NCBI GenBank assembly: GCA_947307175.1
Contig: CAMZIK010000021.1
Coordinates: 1-33,908, forward strand
Direction: 5' to 3'
From: an uncultured Clostridia bacterium
GTDB taxonomy: Bacteria; Bacillota; Clostridia; Oscillospirales; Ruminococcaceae
DNA: 33,908 nt
Position 1 is the first letter of the stretch. Every line of letters begins with the position of its first letter. A program made the translations under genes and the position numbers. The notes under the pieces were generated by a model. That model saw only the letters and a list, made by a program, of their open reading frames with translations. It made no database searches and was not told where the DNA came from. This document shows, one piece after another, positions 7,536 to 16,028 of this stretch.

Positions 7536-7622
7536 TTAATCATCATTTTCTTTTTTTATCTTAAAGATAAGCCTGAGGAATCCCGAAACTATCTTTGGGC
7601 TTTTGACAACTACAACTTTCAT
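7536..7622 (-). CDS. spoVM: Stage V sporulation protein M (SpoVM), 28-aa micro-protein
   Basis: A 28-codon gene starting with ATG at 7622, preceded by an excellent GGAGG with eight bases of spacing. The peptide begins MKVVVVKSPK and ends in KIKKENDD. SpoVM is a 26-residue amphipathic helix in Bacillus that recognises the curved forespore membrane and anchors SpoIVA so that the coat and cortex can assemble. Features shared with it are a Lys at position 2, Lys7, the key Pro9 and Lys10, Gly14, Arg17, and a positively charged C-terminal end. The position also fits: in Bacillus spoVM lies just after thiN (80 bases upstream here). A terminator follows. The name comes from motif plus synteny, and confidence is high for so small a gene. 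Confidence 0.9.
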   Translation of the reverse strand: MKVVVVKSPKIVSGFLRLIFKIKKENDD

Positions 7623-7702
7623 CGCTGCACCCTCCAATCAAAATGTACGAATTCAAAGCGAAAACACGCTTCACATCATACTATTCATTTTTCGGCTTTT
7701 TG

Positions 7703-8326
7703 TTACAAGCGAGAAGTTATCACAAGCAATCTGCCGCTTTCAAAAGTTATTTCAGCTTTGTCACTCGTTATCTTGTTTGAAACACCAAGCGGAAAAGAGC
7801 AGCTTAGGCTGATATTTTCAGCATCGTATTTTGTGCCTTTAATGCTCAGATCAGAAACGCTTTCGCCAAAGCTGAAAAGCGACAGCGAAAAGCCGTCCTT
7901 TCGTTCAAAAAAATACTTCCCTGCATCAAACAGCTCAGCTGTATCGGTATCTGAAACAAGCCTTGCTTTGACGCCGTGATCGAGCGTATAACTGAGCGAC
8001 TGTATAGCTGCAAAGGTATGGTCGAGCCTTCCGCCAAGTGAAGCATAAACGGAAATGTCCTTGAAACCTCGCTGTATTGCTTCTTTCAGAGCGATCATAA
8101 GATCGATGTCGTCTTTTTCGGGTTTAAATTTCAAGACTTCACAGTCAGCCTGCGGAACATATCCGAGGGAATCGAAATCGCCGACTATCAGATTAGGGCC
8201 GATCCCAAGTGCTTTTGCGTGACTGACTCCCCTGTCGGCACAGATAATGAACTTATCTTTGAAGTCAGCTGTACAGTAAGCGGAGGTATCCATATCAGCA
8301 CCAGCAATAATAATGCAATCAGTCAT
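7703..8326 (-). CDS. thiN: Thiamine diphosphokinase (ThiN)
   Basis: A 207-residue cytosolic enzyme that transfers pyrophosphate from ATP to thiamine, giving thiamine diphosphate. Family signatures: CIIIAGADMD near the N-terminus, FIICADRGVSHAKALGI, then LIVGDFDSLG and KDDIDLMIALKEAI, and GGRLDHTFAAIQSL. The frame is open to 8365, but ATG 8326 has GGGAG seven bases upstream and starts directly with the conserved strand, so it is preferred. It overlaps the end of rsgA by eight bases (ATG, two bases, TGA), consistent with translational coupling. In Bacillus rpe lies between rsgA and thiN; it is absent here. Confidence 0.93.
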   Translation of the reverse strand: MTDCIIIAGADMDTSAYCTADFKDKFIICADRGVSHAKALGIGPNLIVGDFDSLGYVPQADCEVLKFKPEKDDIDLMIALKEAIQRGFKDISVYASLGGRLDHTFAAIQSLSYTLDHGVKARLVSDTDTAELFDAGKYFFERKDGFSLSLFSFGESVSDLSIKGTKYDAENISLSCSFPLGVSNKITSDKAEITFESGRLLVITSRL

Positions 8327-9203
8327 TTTTATGCTCCCATTCTTTAAGCTGTTTTGCCTGCTCATACATACTCAGATAGCTTTCAAATCTTGAACGTGCG
8401 ATCTTGCCACTGTTTACTGCATCTATTACAGCACAGCCCTTTTCTTTGGTGTGGCTGCAATCAGGGAAACGGCATTTGGAGGTATACTCCCTGAACTCAC
8501 AGAAACACTCTGCAAGCTCGTCCTTATAGATTATATCATACCTGTTTGTATCAAAGCTTGAAAAGCCTGGTGTATCAGCAATATATCCGCCGTTTTCAAG
8601 CTTGTAGAGCTGAACGTGACGGGTAGTGTGCTTACCTCTGCCGAGTTTATCACTGATCTCGTTTGTTGCAAGATCAAGCTGAGGGAATATCCTGTTCATC
8701 AGGCTTGATTTGCCGACTCCGGTATTGCCTGTAAATGCGGACATCTTGCCTTCAAGGAAAGCTTTTACATCTTCGCTTCCTTCACCTGTGATATTGTTTA
8801 CTTCAAAAACCGTAAGACCTGCATCACGGTATATTTTTGCATATTCTGAGCTGTCCTGCTTGTCTATCTTGGTAAAAACGACAAGGGGAACAATACCTTT
8901 GAATTCTGCAATAGCAATAAACTCATCAAGCAGAAGCAGATTAGGTTTAGGCTCACAAACAGAAGACACGAACACAAGCACATCGAGGTTTGCAAGCGGA
9001 GGTCTGATGATCTGTGAACGGCGAGGCAGTATCTTTTCAATAACGCCTTTTGATGCACTGTCAACAGAGAACTCAACTTTATCACCGCAGCAAGGAGAGA
9101 TGCCTTTTTTTCTGAAAATACCTCTTGCTTTACAATCATAAACACCGTCGGAGGCTTCCACGGTGTAGAGGCCTCCGATTGCTTTAGTTATTAATCCTGT
9201 CAT
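8319..9203 (-). CDS. rsgA: Ribosome small subunit-dependent GTPase RsgA (YloQ)
   Basis: A 294-residue late 30S assembly GTPase with the family's circularly permuted motif order: an N-terminal OB-fold (about 1-65), then G4 FTKID, G1 GNTGVGKSSLMNRIFP, a switch with TTRHVQ, and G3 DTPGFSSFD. A C-terminal zinc site follows with C-x7-C...DCSH...KGC. RsgA checks and matures the decoding centre before 50S joining. It lies ten bases after prkC; in Bacillus, PrkC phosphorylates this GTPase, so the kinase and its likely target are co-transcribed. The ribosome site is weak. Length is normal. Confidence 0.96.
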   Translation of the reverse strand: MTGLITKAIGGLYTVEASDGVYDCKARGIFRKKGISPCCGDKVEFSVDSASKGVIEKILPRRSQIIRPPLANLDVLVFVSSVCEPKPNLLLLDEFIAIAEFKGIVPLVVFTKIDKQDSSEYAKIYRDAGLTVFEVNNITGEGSEDVKAFLEGKMSAFTGNTGVGKSSLMNRIFPQLDLATNEISDKLGRGKHTTRHVQLYKLENGGYIADTPGFSSFDTNRYDIIYKDELAECFCEFREYTSKCRFPDCSHTKEKGCAVIDAVNSGKIARSRFESYLSMYEQAKQLKEWEHKND

Positions 9204-9212
9204 TGTTTTTCA

Positions 9213-11414
9213 CTATTCTTCCGGCTCGTCATTACCTTGTGTATCCGAGGTATCTGGCGGAGTGGGCTCTGTCTCAGACGGTTCGGTATCAGACGGTTCT
9301 GTTTCACTCCGTTTTGTTCTTTCTGTTTCTGTTGGCTTTTCCGTAGTTTCTTCGGTAGTAGTCGTTTCCTTTGTAGTAGTCGGCGTTATATCAAGGAACT
9401 TATCAGTATAAGGACCTCTTACGATCTTAGCTGTCTTCTTCTCAAAGTCAACTTCATATACAGCGTACGGTTCAACAGTCTTACCTGTCTGATTGCTTCT
9501 GACATGAATGGTATACGTCTGTGTCTTCTTGCCCTTGACTGTAAGTTCGAAGTATGAACCTGCAACAGTCTCAGCCTTATCCATAGAAGTTGTTCCTACG
9601 ATCTTAGAGTTGTAGTAAACAATTACAGAATACGAGCCTCTTGCGCCCTCAGGAACAGGTAGTTTTAGTGTAAGTGTAGATTCATCGACTTCGCCCTTGG
9701 ATACGTAGATGATAACATCAGATCCACGGGATACTCTTGTATTCTCCTTGATGCTCTGAGTGATTACAAGACCCTTATCGCCATCGTGACCTATTTCCTT
9801 AACAATAGGATTGAGCTTATTCTCTTTCAGAAGTTCAATAGCCTTTTCCTGTGTAAGTCCCTCAACCTTAGGAACTTTGACCTGAGTATCAAACGGTCCG
9901 TCACTGATAAATATCTTGACTGTTCCGCCTACATGGAACTCGGATCCGGCAGAAGGTTCTGTTCTTGTAACATATCCCTTAGGAACATCATCATTGAACT
10001 CACTTGAAAGGAAGGTAACAAATCCGGCAGCTTTAAGTTCACTCTCAGCAACGCCCTTTTCCTTGTTATTAACATCAGGGATCGTTGTCATCTGTTTGCC
10101 TTTACTTACCTTTATCGTACAGGTATAACCTTCCTTAACGGTCTTACCCGGAGTATCTGCCTGCCAGAAAATGATTCCGGACTCATACTCATTGTTATTC
10201 TCATTGGTCGTTTCAAACTGGAGCTTATCCTTCCACTCCTGCTCTACATCAACAATGCTCAATCCTACAAAGTTAGGTATCTCGACAGAGCTTGTATGCA
10301 GACCGTTTGAGCCGCCGAGCGACTTGAACACGGTGATACAGATTATTACCGAAGCCATTATAACAACGGCAACAGTAACTGCAAGAAGGATCGGAACTAT
10401 GTATGAACGCTTTTTCTGCGGAACATAATCGTCATCGTCGTCATCATCATAGTCATCGTCGTATCTGTCGTCATATCTGTCATCGTAACGATCATCATAT
10501 CTATCATCATAATAATCGTTGTAGTCATCACCGTAGTAATCGGAATCAACAGGCACAGCGCCGTTTTTATAGCCAAATACAACTGACTGATTAAGCTTGA
10601 AGGTATCAATATCCCTTATCATATCAGCTGCTGACTGGTATCTTGCAGTCGGTTCCTTCTCCATTGCATGGATAACGATCTCCTCAAGAGCCTCAGGAAT
10701 AGTCGGCATAATATCTCTTGGCATTACGAGATCATCCTGCATGTGTTTCAGGGCGATAGCTACCGGGTTTTCACCGTCAAAAGGTTTATGACCGGTAAGC
10801 ATCTCATAGAGCATCGCACCGACCGAGTAAATATCCGATCTTTCATCGGTAATATCTCCTCTTGCCTGCTCAGGCGAGATATAATGGACAGAACCGATAG
10901 TCTTATCAGACAGTGTCTTTCCGTCGATACGTGAAAACCTTGCTATACCGAAGTCCATGACCTTTATTGTACCATCGGTAAAGAGCATGATATTCTGCGG
11001 TTTTATATCACGGTGAACTATGCCTTTATCATGAGCATGCTGTAAAGCTCTCAGGATCTGAGTCACAAAATGAAGTGCATCCTTCCATTTGAGAACACCC
11101 TGCTGCTCAATAAACTCCTTGAGTGTTATACCGTCAATGTATTCCATGACGATATACTGTATTTCATCAGAAAAACCGACATCATAGATCTTAACGATAT
11201 TGGGATGTGAAAGCACTGCGATAGCCTTACTCTCATTTCTGAATCTTCTGAGGAACTCCTCATTCTCAGCAAATTCAGGTTTGAGTATCTTTACTGCAAC
11301 TTCACGATCCTCCATAACGTCAACAGCCTTATAGACGTCTGCCATTCCTCCGACACCTATAAGCTCTGTGATCTCATATCTGCCGTCGAGCTTCTTGCCG
11401 ATATTAGAATCCAT
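9213..11414 (-). CDS. prkC: PASTA-domain Ser/Thr protein kinase (PrkC/Stk1)
   Basis: A 733-residue membrane kinase. Residues about 14-270 are the kinase: glycine loop IGVGGMADV, catalytic Lys42, HRDIKPQN (from 134), DFG (from 154) and SPEQARG. A juxtamembrane stretch (about 296-330) is a YDDR repeat running into poly-Asp. One transmembrane helix follows (about 339-365). Outside are three PASTA modules (VEIPNFVGLS..., TTIPDVNNKE..., VKVPKVEGLT...), an extra Ig-like domain and a Thr/Glu/Pro-rich tail. PASTA domains bind uncrosslinked peptidoglycan or muropeptides and switch on the kinase, which controls growth, wall metabolism and spore germination. The open frame begins at a TTG (11423) that collides with the AGGAG site; ATG 11414 has proper spacing. 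Its phosphatase prpC precedes it. Confidence 0.95.
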   Translation of the reverse strand: MDSNIGKKLDGRYEITELIGVGGMADVYKAVDVMEDREVAVKILKPEFAENEEFLRRFRNESKAIAVLSHPNIVKIYDVGFSDEIQYIVMEYIDGITLKEFIEQQGVLKWKDALHFVTQILRALQHAHDKGIVHRDIKPQNIMLFTDGTIKVMDFGIARFSRIDGKTLSDKTIGSVHYISPEQARGDITDERSDIYSVGAMLYEMLTGHKPFDGENPVAIALKHMQDDLVMPRDIMPTIPEALEEIVIHAMEKEPTARYQSAADMIRDIDTFKLNQSVVFGYKNGAVPVDSDYYGDDYNDYYDDRYDDRYDDRYDDRYDDDYDDDDDDDYVPQKKRSYIVPILLAVTVAVVIMASVIICITVFKSLGGSNGLHTSSVEIPNFVGLSIVDVEQEWKDKLQFETTNENNNEYESGIIFWQADTPGKTVKEGYTCTIKVSKGKQMTTIPDVNNKEKGVAESELKAAGFVTFLSSEFNDDVPKGYVTRTEPSAGSEFHVGGTVKIFISDGPFDTQVKVPKVEGLTQEKAIELLKENKLNPIVKEIGHDGDKGLVITQSIKENTRVSRGSDVIIYVSKGEVDESTLTLKLPVPEGARGSYSVIVYYNSKIVGTTSMDKAETVAGSYFELTVKGKKTQTYTIHVRSNQTGKTVEPYAVYEVDFEKKTAKIVRGPYTDKFLDITPTTTKETTTTEETTEKPTETERTKRSETEPSDTEPSETEPTPPDTSDTQGNDEPEE
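10425..10523 (-). repeat. Acidic YDDR/poly-Asp coding repeat in prkC
   Basis: About 100 bases of GAT/GAC/TAT/CGT codons, with four to five 12-base units encoding YDDR followed by a run of Asp codons. It sits between the kinase domain and the transmembrane helix. Such a tandem repeat can change copy number by slippage in steps of four residues. Confidence 0.8.
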
Positions 11415-11447
11415 TCTTTCCAACTCCTACTTATTTTATTATCCTCA

Positions 11448-12209
11448 TCAGTTAGCGACTATTGCAACGGTGATATTATCTTTACCGCCGCTTTCATTTG
11501 CATAGTTGATCAGCTTGTCTACTGCATGGTCAAGATCCTTTTCAAATACTGTATTATAGATCTTATCCTTATCGCAGTACTTGGAAAGTCCGTCTGAACA
11601 CAGAAGAACAGAAAAGTTTCCGTATTCTTCAAGTTCAAAATAATCAACGTCAACATCTGCTTCAACGCCGACCGCTCGGGTAATAACATTGCGCAGTTCG
11701 TGGGTCTCTCGTTCCTCTGCTGTTATTTCGCCGTTACGGTAAAGCATCTCAACATAAGTATGATCGGTAGTGATCTGCCTGATACCTTCAGAATTGAGCA
11801 AATACGCACGGCTGTCACCAACGCTGACCACATAGATCTTCTTTTGCACGACCAATGCAGCAACGACGGTAGTTCCCATACCGTTTTTCTCTATATCTGC
11901 TTTGCTGTTCTCATAAACCACATTATTGGCATAGTGGACAGATGTGAGCATCATATTCCTGATTGAATTCTCTGACATACCAGCACGATAATTCTCCTTT
12001 ATCCTGCTTATCATAGAATCAATAGCGAGCTGGCTGGCAACTCCTCCTGAAGAAGCGCCGCCCATACCGTCGCACACGATAGCGATAGACACATTATCTC
12101 CAAGAAACTCAGAGTAAACTCTGTCCTGATTCTCACTTCTCTTTTTTCCAATATCGGTTTTAAAAGAAATAAACAAGCATTTCACCACCCTTCCGTGTAG
12201 CTTTTGCAT
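11448..12209 (-). CDS. prpC: PP2C-family Ser/Thr phosphatase (PrpC/Stp)
   Basis: A 253-residue cytosolic metal-dependent phosphatase. PP2C motifs: KTDIGKKRSENQDR (motif 1), AIVCDGMGG with metal-binding Asp, GMGTTVVAAL, VSVGDSRAYLL, TDHTYVEMLYRNGEI, LLCSDGLSKY and GGKDNITVAIV at the C-terminus. It removes phosphates from the kinase PrkC and its substrates. The pair is adjacent, with 33 bases between them. The ATG at 12209 lacks a strong ribosome site and the conserved domain starts at about residue 17, so the true start could be one of the in-frame GTG/TTG codons slightly downstream. Confidence 0.95.
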   Translation of the reverse strand: MQKLHGRVVKCLFISFKTDIGKKRSENQDRVYSEFLGDNVSIAIVCDGMGGASSGGVASQLAIDSMISRIKENYRAGMSENSIRNMMLTSVHYANNVVYENSKADIEKNGMGTTVVAALVVQKKIYVVSVGDSRAYLLNSEGIRQITTDHTYVEMLYRNGEITAEERETHELRNVITRAVGVEADVDVDYFELEEYGNFSVLLCSDGLSKYCDKDKIYNTVFEKDLDHAVDKLINYANESGGKDNITVAIVAN

Positions 12210-12226
12210 TTATCAATATGATCTCA

Positions 12227-13273
12227 TCAGATCTCATATTCTCTCCTCAACTGACCGCAGGCAGCATCTATATCTGCGCCCAGGGTCCTTCTTACTGTTG
12301 CGTTCATACCATATTCCTCAAGATACTTCTGAAATCTGTAAGCAGATTTTCTGTCGGAATGATAATCACGTTCTTTGATCTTATTTACAGGGATAAGATT
12401 TATATGACAGTTAAAATTTTTCAGCAGCTGAGCAAGTTCCTTTGCGTCCTGCTTACTGTCATTATGTCCGCTGATAAGTGAATATTCAAAAGAAATTCTC
12501 CTGCCTGTAACACTGAAATAATACTTGCAGGCTTGTATCAGCTCATTAATATCATATTTATCATTTATAGGCATTATCTCACTTCTCGCCTTATTGTTTG
12601 TCGAATGAAGGGAGATAGAGAGCGTAATACCGAGTTTAAGCTCGGCAAGTTCATAAATTTTAGGAACAATACCGCATGTAGAAAGCGAAACGTGTCTCAG
12701 CGACAGATTAAATCCCTGCGCACATGATATGAGCTTTAAAAAGTTGATAACATTATCATAATTGTCAAGCGGTTCGCCTATACCCATCAGGACTGCACCG
12801 CCGATCTTTCTTCCGCTGAGTCTCTGGGCTTCATAGATCTGCAAAAGGATCTCTGACGATGTCAGGTCTCTTTTATATCCTGCAATAGTAGAAGCGCAGA
12901 ATCTGCATCCCATTTTACAGCCTACCTGAGTTGACACGCAAATGGTATTTCCATGCTCATATTCCATAAGCACAGACTCTATATGATTGCCGTCAGACAG
13001 CTCATACAAGTATTTTACCGTATTATCGGTGCAAGATTCAAGCTTTTTTACTGCAAATAGTGATTTTATACAAAACAAATCGTTAAGCTTTGCTCTCAAT
13101 TGTGCAGAAAGATCAGTCATTTCTTCAAAAGACTTGACTTGCTTGACATGAAGCCAGCTGAAGATCTGTTTTGCCCTGAATTTTTTCTCACCGCAAAGCT
13201 TTATCTGCTCTTCAAGTTCCTCAGGAAGAAGCGCAAGAATATCTATTTTCCCATTCTGGTCAAAGGTCAGCAA
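12227..13273 (-). CDS. rlmN: 23S rRNA (adenine2503-C2)/tRNA (A37-C2) methyltransferase RlmN
   Basis: A 348-residue radical SAM enzyme that methylates A2503 in the peptidyl transferase centre and A37 in some tRNAs. Visible features: N-terminal helical domain with GEKKFRAKQIFSWLH, the [4Fe-4S] motif CKMGCRFCAST, GIGEPLDNYDNV for SAM binding, LSISLHS, a conserved INLIPVN segment, and near the C-terminus the catalytic cysteine in DIDAACGQLRR. The start appears to be TTG (13273), with AAGGTGG four bases upstream overlapping the rsmB stop; no ATG gives a better fit. One base separates it from rsmB. Confidence 0.96.
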   Translation of the reverse strand: MLTFDQNGKIDILALLPEELEEQIKLCGEKKFRAKQIFSWLHVKQVKSFEEMTDLSAQLRAKLNDLFCIKSLFAVKKLESCTDNTVKYLYELSDGNHIESVLMEYEHGNTICVSTQVGCKMGCRFCASTIAGYKRDLTSSEILLQIYEAQRLSGRKIGGAVLMGIGEPLDNYDNVINFLKLISCAQGFNLSLRHVSLSTCGIVPKIYELAELKLGITLSISLHSTNNKARSEIMPINDKYDINELIQACKYYFSVTGRRISFEYSLISGHNDSKQDAKELAQLLKNFNCHINLIPVNKIKERDYHSDRKSAYRFQKYLEEYGMNATVRRTLGADIDAACGQLRREYEI

Positions 13274-13274
13274 T

Positions 13275-14594
13275 TTACCACCTTATCCTTTTGAATTTAG
13301 CAATAAAGAAACCGTCTGAATTAAAATTTCCTGGTGTTATCGTCATCCTGGTCTTATTCCTGTCAGATCCGAAATTGTCACCGAACCTGTATGGAGTAAA
13401 CTCCGGATGTTCAGAAAGGAATATATCAACAACCTCATCATTCTCCGCACGTGAGAGCGTACAGGTCGAATAAACAAGAATGCCGTTGCGTTTAACGTAA
13501 TTGCTTGCAACATCAACTATATCGTACTGTATCTGCGGAAGTCTCTCAAAGTCATTGGGATCCTTATACTTGATCTCAGGTTTTCTGCGGATAACGCCCA
13601 GTCCCGAACACGGGACATCACACAGAACTTTATCTGCTTTCGGCATATCCTTGCAGAAGACTTTTGCATCATTCGGGCGGGCTTTGATACAGGTTAGTCC
13701 AAGCCTTTTAGCGCCTGTTCTTATGTGCTTTACTCTGTTTTCATGCAGATCAAAGGCATAGACTTTACCCTTATTATTCATATACTCTGCAATGGTAAAA
13801 GCCTTTCCTCCCGGAGCAGCACAAAGGTCAAGGACTGTATCATTCTCCTTTGGCTCAAGAGCAGCTACACAGAACTGGCTTGAAAGATCCTGAACGTGCA
13901 GTCTTCCGTTCTTATATGCATTTGTATTTTCAACACTGCCTGAAAAACGCAGATTATAGCAATTAGGGAGATACGCTATCTTATCATATCTTATACCTTC
14001 ATCAGCCAGCATTTTAAGCGTATCTTCAAGCGGAGCGTATAGCGTATTGATCCTGACAGTAGTAGGAGCCTGCCCCACGGAAGTTCTCAGCATATCGTTA
14101 CATATGCGGTCACTGTATTCAAGTGTCCACTTATGGACTATCCACGGAGGACATGAAAAATCAACAGCAAGCTGCTGTGTACGGCTGTTTTTTACAGGCA
14201 GAGCCTTTCCGCTGCGTATGAACTCCCTCAGGACAGCATTTACAAAGCCTGCACAGGCAGCATTCCTTCTTTTCTTGGTCATCTCAACACACTCATCTAC
14301 CGCAGCATTGTCCGGCACAGAGTCCATATATTTGAGCTGATACAGACCGATCCAGAGGATACTTCGTATCTCATGATTGATCTTGCGGTTCTTATTTGAT
14401 GCGTGCTTTCTGATGATCTCATCAAGCGTATATTTTCTTTCAAGGACACCATAGAACAATGCAGATGCAAACTTTTTATCCTGTGCAGACAAATCGCTCT
14501 TTTTAAGAGCATCTGAGAGGAGGATATTTGAATATGAATTGTTCTCATCCATTTTTGTAAGCAGCTTAACTACAAAACTGCGTGCATTACTCAT
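13275..14594 (-). CDS. rsmB: 16S rRNA (cytosine967-C5)-methyltransferase RsmB
   Basis: A 439-residue enzyme that makes m5C967 in 16S rRNA. The N-terminal 130 residues form a NusB-like RNA-binding domain (SALKKS, FASALFYGVLERKYTLDEII). The SAM-dependent methyltransferase follows with LDLCAAPGGKAF, AFDLHENRVKHI, the two catalytic cysteines in DVPCSGLGVIRRKPE and YSTCTL, and a closing ITP..SDGFFIAKFKR. GGAG lies eight bases before ATG 14594, inside the fmt stop region, so fmt and rsmB are closely linked as in most bacteria. Confidence 0.96.
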   Translation of the reverse strand: MSNARSFVVKLLTKMDENNSYSNILLSDALKKSDLSAQDKKFASALFYGVLERKYTLDEIIRKHASNKNRKINHEIRSILWIGLYQLKYMDSVPDNAAVDECVEMTKKRRNAACAGFVNAVLREFIRSGKALPVKNSRTQQLAVDFSCPPWIVHKWTLEYSDRICNDMLRTSVGQAPTTVRINTLYAPLEDTLKMLADEGIRYDKIAYLPNCYNLRFSGSVENTNAYKNGRLHVQDLSSQFCVAALEPKENDTVLDLCAAPGGKAFTIAEYMNNKGKVYAFDLHENRVKHIRTGAKRLGLTCIKARPNDAKVFCKDMPKADKVLCDVPCSGLGVIRRKPEIKYKDPNDFERLPQIQYDIVDVASNYVKRNGILVYSTCTLSRAENDEVVDIFLSEHPEFTPYRFGDNFGSDRNKTRMTITPGNFNSDGFFIAKFKRIRW

Positions 14595-14599
14595 GTCAA

Positions 14600-15535
14600 C
14601 TACTCCATACCCAGAACTGTTCCCTCAGCGACAGGTTTACCTCTGAGATAGTCCTCTGCATTCATTCTTTTTGAGCCTTCTGCCTGTACCTGAGTAAATC
14701 TGATAACACCGTCAGCACAGCTGACGCAGAACTTTTTGGTATCAACAACTGTTCCCGGAACAGCTGAAACGGCTTTTTCGGAAACGATCTCCGATCTGAA
14801 AACTTTTAGTCTTTTCCCGTCAAGCATAGTTACTGCACATGGCCAATCAGAAAGCCCGCATATTTTCTTATGAACTTCTTTTACAGATCTTGAAAAATCG
14901 AGCAAACACATATCCTTGGAAAGGATCGGTGCATATACCGCAAGGCTATCGTCCTGCTTAACAGGAGTGATCTCACCTTTTTCAAGTTTATCAAGTGTCT
15001 TGATAAGCAGATCAGCACCGATCATAGCAAGTCTGTCAAACAATTCGGCTGCGGTTTCATTCTCACCTATCGGCGTAGACTCCTGCATCAATATATCACC
15101 TGTATCAAGACCTTCACCCATAAGCATTGTAGTAATGCCCGTAGTCTCATCACCGTTTAGAACAGACCACTGGATAGGAGCAGCTCCCCTGTACTTAGGC
15201 AGAAGCGAGCCATGAACATTTACACAGTGAAACCTCGGTATATCAAGCACTTCTTTTGGAAGTATCTTTCCATAAGCTGCCACAACGATACAATCAGGAG
15301 CAATATCCTTGATAATGTCCCACATTTCAGGCTGTTTTTTCAAACTTACAGGCTGATACACAGGAGTTGAATGCTCCATCGCCAGAACCTTTACAGGCGG
15401 AGGTGCAAGTTTATATCCTCTGCCCTTTGGTTTATCAGGCTGAGTAAATACAGCTGCGATCTCATGCTCGCTTTGATATAGCTTTTCAAGCGTCGGAACG
15501 GCAAAATCAGGCGTTCCCATAAAGATTATCTTCAT
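14600..15535 (-). CDS. fmt: Methionyl-tRNA formyltransferase
   Basis: A 311-residue enzyme that formylates Met-tRNAfMet for translation initiation using 10-formyl-THF. The start MKIIFMGTPDFAVP and the catalytic stretch HGSLLPKYRGAAPIQW (with the Asn-His-Asp site: NVHG at about 106-109 and GEGLDTGDIL) are diagnostic. A C-terminal OB-fold with tRNA-binding loops ends in GE/AEDYLRGK. The start shares one base with the def stop (TGATG), so the formylase and deformylase are coupled. Confidence 0.97.
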   Translation of the reverse strand: MKIIFMGTPDFAVPTLEKLYQSEHEIAAVFTQPDKPKGRGYKLAPPPVKVLAMEHSTPVYQPVSLKKQPEMWDIIKDIAPDCIVVAAYGKILPKEVLDIPRFHCVNVHGSLLPKYRGAAPIQWSVLNGDETTGITTMLMGEGLDTGDILMQESTPIGENETAAELFDRLAMIGADLLIKTLDKLEKGEITPVKQDDSLAVYAPILSKDMCLLDFSRSVKEVHKKICGLSDWPCAVTMLDGKRLKVFRSEIVSEKAVSAVPGTVVDTKKFCVSCADGVIRFTQVQAEGSKRMNAEDYLRGKPVAEGTVLGME

Positions 15536-16002
15536 CAGTTATCCTCAACTTCAACATATTCCTCAACTATTTCGGTAAACAAGTGACCGTCAAGATGATC
15601 AAGCTCATGGCATACAGCCTGAGCAAACAGACCCTCGGCCTCCATCTCATACCACTCGCCGTTTCTATCCTGAGCTTTGAACTTAACTTTCATCGGTCTT
15701 GTAACATATCCCCACTCATTCGGGCAGGAAAGACAGCCCTCAACGACACGCTGGGTTTCTTCCGATCTCCATGTTATAGAAGGATTTATAAGCTCATGGA
15801 CCGGATCTTCACCGATCTTGATGATACAAAGTCTCCTGAGCTTAGCTACCTGAGGTGCTGCAAGACCTACTCCGTTTGCTTTTTCGAGCGTTTCAGCCAT
15901 ATCATCGAGCAGCTCCCATAGTTTTTCATCAAACTTATCAACAGGTTTGCATACCTTATGGAGCACTTCTTCTCTTTTATTCATTATTGTTCTGATAGCC
16001 AT
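15535..16002 (-). CDS. def: Peptide deformylase
   Basis: A 155-residue Fe/Zn metallohydrolase that removes the formyl group from nascent N-termini. All three family motifs are present: GVGLAAPQV (motif 1), EGCLSCP (motif 2, metal Cys) and QAVCHELDHLDG (motif 3, HExxH). Length is typical of the compact type used in Clostridia. AAAGGA lies upstream of ATG 16002. Directly follows priA and overlaps fmt by one base. Confidence 0.97.
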   Translation of the reverse strand: MAIRTIMNKREEVLHKVCKPVDKFDEKLWELLDDMAETLEKANGVGLAAPQVAKLRRLCIIKIGEDPVHELINPSITWRSEETQRVVEGCLSCPNEWGYVTRPMKVKFKAQDRNGEWYEMEAEGLFAQAVCHELDHLDGHLFTEIVEEYVEVEDN

Positions 16003-16028
16003 TTATTATTCCTTTCCGAATGATCCTG

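Noticed and set aside
7642..7649. A SigE-like -10 (CGTACATT on the minus strand) just before spoVM
   Set aside because: It is only about 20 bases before the start codon, so transcription would begin at the ribosome site, and no matching SigE -35 lies 14-15 bases upstream.
10397..10609. An open frame rich in Met, Thr and Ile on the minus strand
   Set aside because: It is the alternate frame of the GAT/TAT repeat in prkC, producing artificial low-complexity sequence.
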